Source of the DNA: CAYGTS01 sp964352905
Lineage (GTDB): Bacteria; Pseudomonadota; Gammaproteobacteria; JAHCLG01
Length of the DNA: 7,143 bases
Direction of reading: 5' to 3'
Assembly: GCA_964352905.1 (NCBI GenBank)
Contig: CAYGTS010000128.1
Coordinates: 1 to 7,143 of the forward strand
Made by a program: the position numbers and the translations under genes. Of the stretch, positions 1 to 5,316 are shown piece after piece. The notes below the pieces were generated by a model. The model made no database searches, had not been told where the DNA came from, and worked only from the letters and a program-made list of their open reading frames with translations. Each line of letters starts with the position of its first letter. The first letter of the stretch is position 1.

Positions 1-54
1 GATAAAAGATTTTCGCCGTTTTTAGCCCAAATATGGGCGTTCCCATCTACAGGG
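1..54. other. Left-edge intergenic stretch, no gene seen
   Basis: This short piece lies downstream of the minus-strand gene. It holds a small inverted repeat (25-38, gccca/tgggc around a 4-nt loop), but no T-run follows it on either strand, so I do not call a terminator. Nothing else is recognisable. Confidence 0.5.
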
Positions 55-471
55 TTAATAGTTACCAATTGGGCATTGTAATGGGGGTTGTTGGCTACAA
101 GTATATTTATCAGGATCACCAATCCAGTTCCAGCCATCACCTAAAGTGTAGCCGGTAATATTGCGTTTAACAAAATAAGCATTGTATGGTTTATCTTTTG
201 CTTGGTAGTCACATTCGAGAATGGTTACTTGTTTGTCTTCTCTTCCAGCATGGGCTAATTCTCCCTTAAAATTGTAAACGTGTAATTCTGAATCCATAGG
301 GAAAACATATAGATCCCAACCTTGTGTGTCACCACAATCAGAATCTTTGCAATAGAGTGCGCTTGGGCAACATAAGCCATTATCGCATTTTGTCCACTCT
401 ACGTGGGGGATGTCAGCTGCAAAGACAGTGTTAGCTGTTATGAATAAGGCAAATGTGATTATTTTTTTCAT
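55..471 (-). CDS. Small cysteine-rich exported protein of unknown function
   Basis: I do not recognise this 138-residue protein. Residues 1-18 form a classic Sec signal peptide: Met-Lys-Lys, a hydrophobic core, and a VFA-Ala type signal peptidase I site near residue 18. The mature part of about 120 residues has eight cysteines (positions 29, 34, 35, 41, 46, 87, 125, 133), five of them within 18 residues just after the signal peptide. This suggests a disulfide-stabilised periplasmic or secreted protein. A Trp/Gly-rich stretch (about 106-120, including DGWNWIGDP) precedes the C-terminal cysteines. No further transmembrane segment or lipobox is visible. The ATG is chosen because the signal peptide begins exactly there; the Shine-Dalgarno is weak (tgga about 9 nt upstream). 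It is transcribed divergently from rnpB, and its neighbours say nothing about function. A secreted effector, an inhibitor or a surface-associated protein are all possible. Confidence 0.75.
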   Translation of the reverse strand: MKKIITFALFITANTVFAADIPHVEWTKCDNGLCCPSALYCKDSDCGDTQGWDLYVFPMDSELHVYNFKGELAHAGREDKQVTILECDYQAKDKPYNAYFVKRNITGYTLGDGWNWIGDPDKYTCSQQPPLQCPIGNY

Positions 472-509
472 GGTAGTTTTCCAATTGTTTGTGTTATGAT
501 GACGCCGGT

Positions 510-539
510 TTGTTATAGGTACAAATGTTATCCTATTAT
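510..539 (+). promoter_or_regulatory. Candidate promoter for rnpB
   Basis: TTGTTA (510-515) and TATTAT (534-539) are separated by 18 bp and would start transcription near 546. This is the best plus-strand candidate near rnpB; nothing convincing lies between the inverted-repeat element and the 5' end of the RNA. If it is used, the precursor carries a leader of about 165 nt containing the 562-687 hairpin. A second option is an extended -10, TGTTATGAT (492-500), without a good -35. Confidence 0.35.
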
Positions 540-554
540 TAATGTAAGAGTCAA
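525..554 (-). promoter_or_regulatory. Candidate promoter of the cysteine-rich protein gene
   Basis: Read on the minus strand, TTGACT (549-554) and TAACAT (525-530) are separated by 18 bp. The -35 matches 5 of 6 consensus bases and the -10 matches 4 of 6. Transcription would start near 518, giving a leader of about 45 nt before the ATG at 471. The elements interleave with the plus-strand candidate promoter, so the two could exclude each other. Confidence 0.45.
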
Positions 555-561
555 TGTTAGC

Positions 562-687
562 TCAGCAATTCCCAGCTACAGCGCATGGGCGTCAACTTAA
601 GAAAATGAACAAGCTAGCGTTTCCCCAACTTTCGTTGGGGAGGCGGTTCTTAAGTTGACGCCTATGAGCTACAGCGGGAATCGCTGA
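562..687 (+). repeat. Long imperfect inverted-repeat (MITE-like or structured RNA) element
   Basis: Left arm 562-603 and right arm 647-687 are reverse complements over about 41 positions with few mismatches. The inner 15 bp (gcgtcaacttaagaa at 589-603 with its complement at 647-661) are perfect, and the outer tcagcaattccc / gggaatcgctga pair matches at 11 of 12. The central segment holds a second hairpin: 618-629 pairs with 634-645 around a TTTC loop, 12 continuous pairs if two G-U wobbles of the plus-strand RNA are counted. There is no ORF inside, so this could be a non-autonomous transposable element. A short direct repeat, tcaatg, flanks it at 551-556 and 695-700, though not exactly at the arm ends. 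It could equally act as a structured leader of the rnpB transcript. Confidence 0.6.
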
Positions 688-700
688 TTTCAGTTCAATG

Positions 701-1084
701 ATTTCGCAAACATGAGTTAGCCGAACAATCGCTCGTAAAATTTACGGGAGGAAAGTCCGGGCTCCATAGGGCAGAGTGCCAGGTAACGCCTGGGGGGCGC
801 GAGCCTACGGAAAGTGCCACAGAAATGATACCGCCACATCACCTCGGTGGTGCGGTAAGGGTGAAATGGTGCGGTAAGAGCGCACCGCGATGCTGGTAAC
901 AGCATTGGCAGGGTAAACCCCACTTGGTGCAAGACCGAATAGGAGCTGGCGTAGTCGTAAGACTATAACGCGTTGCCCGCGCGCAGTTCGGGTAGGTCGC
1001 TTGAAGTGTTTGGTGACAAACATTCCAGACTAATGGTTGTTCATGACAGAACCCGGCTTATAGGCTAACTCATGTTTGCGAAAT
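701..1084 (+). repeat. 22-bp perfect inverted repeat extending rnpB helix P1
   Basis: Positions 701-722 are the exact reverse complement of 1063-1084. The inner 12 bp are P1 of RNase P RNA. The outer 10 bp (atttcgcaaa / tttgcgaaat) lie outside the expected mature ends and reach into the antitoxin remnant reading frame. Beyond this the match stops on both sides. The precursor RNA could form a P1 about twice the usual length. Confidence 0.85.
711..1074 (+). ncRNA. rnpB: RNase P RNA (type A), catalytic subunit
   Basis: This is the ribozyme that removes 5' leaders from tRNA precursors together with protein RnpA. The universally conserved segments are present in order: ggaggaaagtccgggctcc (P4 5' side, 747-765), the following catagggcag and gccaggtaacgcctgggg block, gcggtaagagcgcaccg (about 871-887), gcaagaccgaatagg (about 928-942), the ggtagg segment at 991-996 carrying the GGU that pairs with the tRNA CCA end, and acagaacccggcttat (about 1047-1062). 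P1 is closed by catgagttagcc (711-722) with ggctaactcatg (1063-1074). P3 looks very small (cgtaa/ttacg, 734-746). The length of about 364 nt fits the family (E. coli 377). Exact ends are inferred from P1. No intrinsic terminator follows. Location just upstream of mraZ is also known in Pseudomonas aeruginosa. Confidence 0.97.
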
Positions 1085-1456
1085 AACTTATCGTATTTAA
1101 GTCTTGTGAATGAAAATGCCTACAGTTTTGATGCTTATGTGATTGAGCATATTGCGAAAGCCTTGCGAACCGGTGAATATAACTACGTGAGTTTGGAATC
1201 AATCCTGTCGGAATATGGGAAGATTTCACAAATTCCGATTGATAGACTGACTGTAATGACAACAGGACGAGCGGGCATTTATCATGCGCCGTATGGCGTT
1301 ATTGAATTTACCCATACCAAGCGATCTATCAACAATATCATCAGTCATATTAAAACGATTCCGGGCAGACCATTGAGAATTGCAACAGAAGAAACCGCTG
1401 TGCGAGATTTGAAACGGGTTGGGCGTAATTTACATTTATTACAGCAAAATGAGTAA
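1076..1456 (+). pseudogene. AbiEi-like type IV antitoxin, N-terminally truncated remnant
   Basis: The frame encodes up to 126 residues resembling the C-terminal part of AbiEi-family antitoxins. Recognisable pieces are YVSLESILSEYG (37-48), LTVMTTGR (58-65), the APYGVIEFTHTKRS segment (71-84), GRPLRIAT (97-104) and RDLKRVGRN (110-118). Full-length members are about 200 residues (from memory) and begin with a winged-helix domain that binds their own promoter; that domain is absent here. The only start is a TTG at 1076, inside the extended rnpB P1 arm, with no ribosome binding site. The frame closes upstream at a TAG (1061-1063) in the 3' end of rnpB. True homology probably begins near 1085. The partner toxin gene starts 5 nt after the stop, which is the normal AbiE arrangement, but it is also broken. 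A short expressed protein cannot be excluded. The family call comes from motif recall, not a search. Confidence 0.7.
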
Positions 1457-1461
1457 AAGAC

Positions 1462-1666
1462 ATGAACAAGGTAGAAAACTTTAAGGAACTCATCAACCTT
1501 GCAGTTAAACAGCGAGATCATTCACGGTTCAGATTTTAAAAATGAAATGTCACGCTTTTTACCCAGCCCAATCCAAGCGCAAACCTTACAAAAAAACAAG
1601 TTTCTTGATTTTCTAACGCAAGAACACCTGCAACTGCTGTCTCATCTAGAAGCAATCGTGGCTTAA
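1462..1666 (+). pseudogene. AbiEii-like type IV toxin remnant with internal deletion
   Basis: An ATG at 1462, 5 nt after the antitoxin stop, opens a frame reading MNKVENFKELINLAVKQRDH. This resembles the N-terminus of AbiEii-type nucleotidyltransferase toxins. The frame ends at 1537-1539 after 25 codons. In a different frame, from about 1514 to the TAA at 1664-1666, a C-terminus follows that includes IIHGSDFKNEMSRFLP and LDFLTQE, again like the tail of that family. Full proteins are about 290-300 residues (from memory), so roughly 220 codons are missing, including the nucleotidyltransferase core (GG(T/S)-like and DLD motifs). The junction lies near 1511-1520 and also shifts the frame by one. 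The toxin must be inactive. It belongs with the truncated antitoxin just upstream as one decayed module. Confidence 0.7.
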
Positions 1667-1743
1667 ACCAATCATCATTGTTATCAAAACGTTAGCCTTT
1701 TTTCCACCAAATTAAATAAATATATTGTTTGCACGTAATGCCG
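1667..1743. other. AT-rich spacer before the dcw promoter
   Basis: There is no ORF and no known RNA here. The stretch 1710-1732 is strongly AT-rich (aaattaaataaatatattg). It lies too far upstream of the -35 at 1784 to be an obvious UP element. Confidence 0.4.
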
Positions 1744-1771
1744 GCGAAGCCCCGAATTTGCTCGCTTTTTT
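1744..1771 (+). terminator. Weak candidate intrinsic terminator upstream of the dcw promoter
   Basis: GCGA (1744-1747) can pair with TCGC (1762-1765); the stem extends by GC/GC past one bulged A, and a run of six T (1766-1771) follows. The stem is short, so efficiency is doubtful. Its position between the rnpB/abiE transcript and the mraZ promoter is sensible. Confidence 0.35.
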
Positions 1772-1783
1772 CCCAATTCTGAC

Positions 1784-1813
1784 TTGACAATGAATGTTCC
1801 ACGGGAATATAGT
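1784..1813 (+). promoter_or_regulatory. Sigma-70-type promoter of the dcw operon (Pmra)
   Basis: A perfect -35 TTGACA (1784-1789) and a -10 TATAGT (1808-1813, 5 of 6) are separated by 18 bp. The predicted start is near 1820, leaving a leader of about 50 nt before mraZ. This is the strongest promoter-like sequence in the window. The MraZ operator repeats lie directly downstream, which suits repression. Confidence 0.7.
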
Positions 1814-1821
1814 GTAACTAT

Positions 1822-1846
1822 GTGGTGAAAAGTGGGCTAAAGTGGT
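1822..1846 (+). promoter_or_regulatory. MraZ operator: three GTGG repeats at 10-bp spacing
   Basis: GTGGT (1822-1826), GTGGG (1832-1836) and GTGGT (1842-1846) repeat with an exact 10-bp period, putting each on the same DNA face. MraZ is known to bind direct repeats of the TGGGN type with 5-nt spacers just upstream of its own gene. A weaker GTGTA (1812-1816) continues the same phase across the end of the -10. Location between the promoter and the mraZ ATG is as in E. coli. Inferred function is autorepression of the operon. Confidence 0.75.
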
Positions 1847-1869
1847 AAGCAAAGTAGCAGGGCAACACG

Positions 1870-2328
1870 ATGTATCGAGGCATTAATTCAATCAATCTAG
1901 ATGTGAAAGGTCGTATGACCATGCCGACTCGCTATCGTACACGCCTCCAAGAAACATGCTCTTCATTGATGGTATTAACAATCGATACCGAAGCGCCCTG
2001 CTTATTGCTTTATCCGCTACCCGAATGGGAAACCATTGAAGCTAAAATTAGCAGCCTATCCAGTTTCAACAAAGCAACGCGTCGTATTCAGCGTTTGTTG
2101 ATAGGGCATGCCACTGAAGTTGAATTAGATAGCAATGGTCGTTTATTAATTCCGCCACCATTGCGCCAATATGCGAAATTAGATAAACAATTAATGTTGG
2201 TAGGACAAGGTAAAAAGTTTGAAATTTGGGATGAAGGGCAATGGGTTGATTGCCGTGAAAGTTGGTTATTAGAAGGCAATCAAGAAGATGACAATATGCC
2301 TGATGAATTAAAAAATCTGTCGTTGTAA
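1870..2328 (+). CDS. mraZ: Transcriptional regulator MraZ
   Basis: MraZ is a ring-forming DNA-binding protein that represses the dcw operon from repeats in front of its own gene. The 152-residue length equals that of the E. coli protein. It has two AbrB/SpoVT-like half-domains, each with the family signature: DVKGRMTMPTRYR at residues 11-23 and DSNGRLLIPPPLR at 87-99. The start MYRGIN is typical. The ATG at 1870 is preceded by a modest Shine-Dalgarno (caggg, 1858-1862). The C-terminal tail (135-152) is acidic and family-variable. It is the first gene of the operon; rsmH begins 5 nt after its stop. The GTGG repeats at 1822-1846 are the likely binding site. Identification is secure. Confidence 0.96.
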   Translation: MYRGINSINLDVKGRMTMPTRYRTRLQETCSSLMVLTIDTEAPCLLLYPLPEWETIEAKISSLSSFNKATRRIQRLLIGHATEVELDSNGRLLIPPPLRQYAKLDKQLMLVGQGKKFEIWDEGQWVDCRESWLLEGNQEDDNMPDELKNLSL

Positions 2329-2333
2329 GACTA

Positions 2334-3266
2334 ATGAATGAATTTACGCATCAACCAGTGATGCTTAATGAAATTATCTCTGGCTTGTCTATAAAAAAAG
2401 ATGGCATTTATATCGATGCCACATTTGGTAGAGGCGGCTATAGCCGTGCAATATTAAATTGTTTGGGAGGACAGGGGCATGTTATTGCGATCGACAAAGA
2501 CACAGCAGCAATAGCGCAAGCGCAAGAATTAGCAGCAAGTGATGCGCGATTTCGTTTTCATCACGCATCGTTTAGTGAGTTAACGCAAATTGTTAGCGCT
2601 AATAATTGTGACGGTAAAATTGCTGGGATTGTTTTTGATCTTGGGGTTTCATCACCGCAATTAGAAGATAGCAGTCGTGGTTTTAGTTTTATGCGCGATG
2701 GTCCCTTGGATATGCGCATGGATACCACGCGCGGCATGAGTGCGGCTGAATTTATTGCAACCGTAGAACAAGATCAATTAGCCAGTATTTTAAAAGAATA
2801 TGGCGAAGAACGTTTCGCCAAACGGATCGCTCTAGCGATTACTAGAGAAAGAGGGGAGAAGGCCATCACTACCACGGGGCAATTAAGCGATATTATTGCT
2901 CGGGCAGTACCTTTTCGGGAAAAACATAAACACCCAGCAACACGTAGCTTTCAGGCAATTCGCATTTTTGTGAATAACGAATTGGGGGAACTGACAGCGG
3001 CGTTGCAACAATCATTGGGTGTTTTGGAACCAACAGGTCGCTTAGTGGTAGTGAGCTTTCATTCACTCGAAGATAGAATTGTGAAACGATTTATGAAAGA
3101 CATGGCGCGTGATGATGATTTACCTAAATCCGTGCCGATTATGAAAAGTGAATCAAAGGCACGCTTGCGGATTTTGGTTAAGGGTAAGAAACCACAAGCC
3201 GATGAAATAGAAAACAATGTGAGATCACGAAGTGCAATGATGAGAGTAGCGGAGAAGATACGATGA
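2334..3266 (+). CDS. rsmH: 16S rRNA (cytosine(1402)-N4)-methyltransferase
   Basis: RsmH (MraW) methylates N4 of C1402 in the 16S rRNA decoding centre, using S-adenosylmethionine, in the cytoplasm. Length is 310 residues (E. coli 313). Visible family motifs are the SAM-binding loop DATFGRGGYS (28-37), AIDKD (52-56), FDLGVSS (101-107), SRGFSF (114-119), PLDMRMD (124-130), the HPATRSFQAIRIFVNNE block (200-216), SFHSLEDR (241-248) and the C-terminal RSRSAMMRVAE (297-307). All key segments are intact. The ATG at 2334 gives the standard N-terminus (THQPVML). It follows mraZ by 5 nt, and its TGA overlaps the ftsL ATG in an ATGA, so translation is probably coupled. Its presence beside mraZ is the usual order. 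Confidence 0.97.
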   Translation: MNEFTHQPVMLNEIISGLSIKKDGIYIDATFGRGGYSRAILNCLGGQGHVIAIDKDTAAIAQAQELAASDARFRFHHASFSELTQIVSANNCDGKIAGIVFDLGVSSPQLEDSSRGFSFMRDGPLDMRMDTTRGMSAAEFIATVEQDQLASILKEYGEERFAKRIALAITRERGEKAITTTGQLSDIIARAVPFREKHKHPATRSFQAIRIFVNNELGELTAALQQSLGVLEPTGRLVVVSFHSLEDRIVKRFMKDMARDDDLPKSVPIMKSESKARLRILVKGKKPQADEIENNVRSRSAMMRVAEKIR

Positions 3267-3601
3267 ATGCAGCATCCAAAGCGTTAGCGCAAACTAATTG
3301 GCATCAAGGCAAGTTATTTTCTTGGCACATTAGCAAGAGTAACTTCTTAACATTAATACTGTTAATGGCAGTTGTATTTTCTGCACTATCGGTTATTTAT
3401 GTTAAAACCTTAAATCGCCATTTATTCAGTGAATTAGCCATTGAACAGCAAATACGCGATAAATTACAAGTGCGCTATGGGCAACTACTACTAGAACAGA
3501 GTTCTTGGGCAACACCTGCGCGCGTTTCACAAATTGCAAAAAATAACTTGCAAATGATAACGCCAGCGACAGATACTATCGTTGTTATTAAACAGGACTA
3601 A
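3263..3601 (+). CDS. ftsL: Cell division protein FtsL
   Basis: FtsL is a bitopic inner-membrane protein that joins FtsB and FtsQ and helps activate FtsW-FtsI at the septum. This 112-residue protein has the expected plan: a cytoplasmic N-terminus (1-27), one transmembrane helix (about 28-48), then a periplasmic heptad-like coiled coil (about 49-82) and a short C-terminal region with RVSQIAKNNLQM (87-98) and ATDTIVVI, typical of the family. Sequence conservation of FtsL is low, so the call rests on topology plus position between rsmH and ftsI. The ATG overlaps the rsmH stop by 4 nt and has a strong Shine-Dalgarno (ggag, 3251-3254). Length is close to E. coli FtsL (121). ftsI starts 5 nt after its stop. 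Confidence 0.92.
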   Translation: MNAASKALAQTNWHQGKLFSWHISKSNFLTLILLMAVVFSALSVIYVKTLNRHLFSELAIEQQIRDKLQVRYGQLLLEQSSWATPARVSQIAKNNLQMITPATDTIVVIKQD

Positions 3602-3606
3602 TATAA

Positions 3607-5316
3607 GTGCTTAAATATTCGGGCGCCTCGTTCATTTGGTGGCGCTATTTTTTTATCTTATTTTTAATTTTATTAGCCGTCACTGGCATTATTGGCCGAG
3701 TTTTTTATTTAGCCGTTGATGAGCGGCAGTTTTTACTAAATCAAGGTGATGCGCGTACCGTTCGTATTATTCCCATACCCGCTTATCGTGGCATGATAAC
3801 CGATCGCAACGGTAATCCACTTGCGATTAGCACACCTGTTGTTTCGATTTGGGTTGATCCCAAACATTTTGTGATTGATAAAGAGCAACTATTAAAACTT
3901 TGCCATTTACTTGATCTTAATTTTAGCGAGGTCATTGGTGAAATTCATAAAAATAGCAAACGTGAATTTTTATATCTTAAGCGTCGCATTGATCCATTTC
4001 TTGCAAAACAAGTGAAGGCACTGAATATTCCAGGTGTGTATGAACGCCGCGAATTTAAGCGTTTTTATCCCGATGGTGCGGCAACCGCACATTTAATTGG
4101 TTTTACTAATGTGGATGATCATGGGCAAGAAGGTTTAGAGTTAACCTACGATCAATGGCTAGCTGGTATTCCTGGGAAAAAGCGCGTTCTAAAAGATCGT
4201 TTAGGCGCCATCGTTGATGATCTCGCTACCTTGCAGGAGCCACATTCCGGTAATACGCTGGTGCTTAGTATTGATCGTCGTATTCAATTTTTAGCCTATA
4301 AATCGCTGCAACAAGCTGTAAAAGAATACCAGGCGGCTTCTGGTTCGGTAGTCGTACTGGATGTTAAAACCGGTGAAGTCTTAGCCATGGTTAATTTACC
4401 CTCGTTTAATCCCAATCTTGATATTAATCATGTGGGTGCTAATTTTCGGAATCGTGCGGTAACGGATGTGTTTGAGCCAGGTTCAACCATGAAAGTATTT
4501 AGTATAGCCAGCGCCTTAGATAGTAACAAATACACGCCTAATTCCGTGATTGATATAGGCAAAGGTTATTTCGTTGTGGATAAATCAGGGCATGTTGTGC
4601 GTGATGAGCATGCAACCGGTTTAATCAATGTGAGAACAATTTTGCAAAAATCGAGTAATGTGGGTGTTGCTAAAATGACACTTTCATTACCGCCAGAACA
4701 ATTATGGAGTTTATTGCACCGGGTTGGTTTTGGCGAAAAAACCCAAAGTCATTTTCCGGGTGAGCGCGATGGCAGTTTAGTCAATCATCGCATTTGGCGC
4801 CCGATTACCTTAGCAACTTTGGCGTTTGGCTACGGTATTTCTGTGACAACATTGCAATTAGCACATGCTTATGCCGTGATTGCCGATGATGGAAAAAAAA
4901 TTCCCATTACACTCTTACGCCGTGAAGAAATGCCAGCTGGGGTGCAGGCTATCGATAGCAAAGTGGCCAATCAAATGTTACAAATGCTGCAATATGTGGT
5001 GGAAACCGGTGGTACGGGTACAAAAGCACAAGTGCCAGGTTATCATGTTGCTGGTAAAACGGGGACTGCACGTATTGCGGGCAACCATGGTTATAACGCA
5101 CATCATCACGTTGGATCGTTTGTTGGGATTGCGCCGATTGCTAATCCACGGCTAGTGGTGGCGGTTGTGATAAACGAGCCACATAAAGTTTCTTATTATG
5201 GTGGTATCATTGCGGCACCGGTGTTTTCGCAAGTCATGGGGGGAGCCTTACGTATTTTAGGCGTGCCACCTGATAATATTGCTACACTGACTTCAACCCA
5301 AAAAGGATCACAATGA
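3607..5316 (+). CDS. ftsI: Septal peptidoglycan transpeptidase FtsI (PBP3)
   Basis: FtsI is the class B penicillin-binding protein that cross-links septal peptidoglycan, working with FtsW; it is a beta-lactam target. The protein has 569 residues (E. coli 588). A short cytoplasmic tail and one transmembrane helix (about 12-36) are followed by the pedestal domain with RGMITDRNGNPLAIS (61-75). The transpeptidase domain (about 215-555) has all three active-site motifs: STMK at 293-296 (Ser293 nucleophile), SSN at 349-351 and KTGT at 484-487. It begins with GTG at 3607; the Shine-Dalgarno agga (3594-3597) lies at good distance, and the frame starts right before the conserved WWRYFF membrane segment. 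The TGA overlaps the murE ATG (ATGA). The gene is intact; no unusual insertion is seen around the motifs. Confidence 0.97.
   Translation: MLKYSGASFIWWRYFFILFLILLAVTGIIGRVFYLAVDERQFLLNQGDARTVRIIPIPAYRGMITDRNGNPLAISTPVVSIWVDPKHFVIDKEQLLKLCHLLDLNFSEVIGEIHKNSKREFLYLKRRIDPFLAKQVKALNIPGVYERREFKRFYPDGAATAHLIGFTNVDDHGQEGLELTYDQWLAGIPGKKRVLKDRLGAIVDDLATLQEPHSGNTLVLSIDRRIQFLAYKSLQQAVKEYQAASGSVVVLDVKTGEVLAMVNLPSFNPNLDINHVGANFRNRAVTDVFEPGSTMKVFSIASALDSNKYTPNSVIDIGKGYFVVDKSGHVVRDEHATGLINVRTILQKSSNVGVAKMTLSLPPEQLWSLLHRVGFGEKTQSHFPGERDGSLVNHRIWRPITLATLAFGYGISVTTLQLAHAYAVIADDGKKIPITLLRREEMPAGVQAIDSKVANQMLQMLQYVVETGGTGTKAQVPGYHVAGKTGTARIAGNHGYNAHHHVGSFVGIAPIANPRLVVAVVINEPHKVSYYGGIIAAPVFSQVMGGALRILGVPPDNIATLTSTQKGSQ

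Noticed and set aside
25..38. Inverted repeat gccca/tgggc as terminator of the minus-strand gene
   Set aside because: The stem is only 5 bp and the following bases on the minus strand are taaaaacgg, an A-run and not a T-run.
717..1023. Two minus-strand open frames over rnpB
   Set aside because: They lie on the complement of a clearly conserved structured RNA, have no ribosome binding sites, and their peptides show no protein-like pattern.
1063..1090. Intrinsic terminator directly after rnpB
   Set aside because: The sequence can pair only with the distant P1 5' flank; there is no local hairpin with a T-run.
1065..1262. Minus-strand frame opposite the antitoxin remnant
   Set aside because: The plus-strand frame gives recognisable family motifs; the minus-strand peptide does not.
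2088..2279. Minus-strand frame opposite mraZ
   Set aside because: It is the complement of well-conserved mraZ coding sequence with no start signals of its own.
4880..5155. 91-codon frame inside ftsI
   Set aside because: It is an alternative frame of the conserved transpeptidase domain, including the KTGT region, and is a shadow of ftsI.
3263..5316. Possible unusual fusion or lost catalytic residues in ftsL-ftsI
   Set aside because: Lengths, membrane segments and all three penicillin-binding motifs are normal; the GTG start and short spacings are ordinary.
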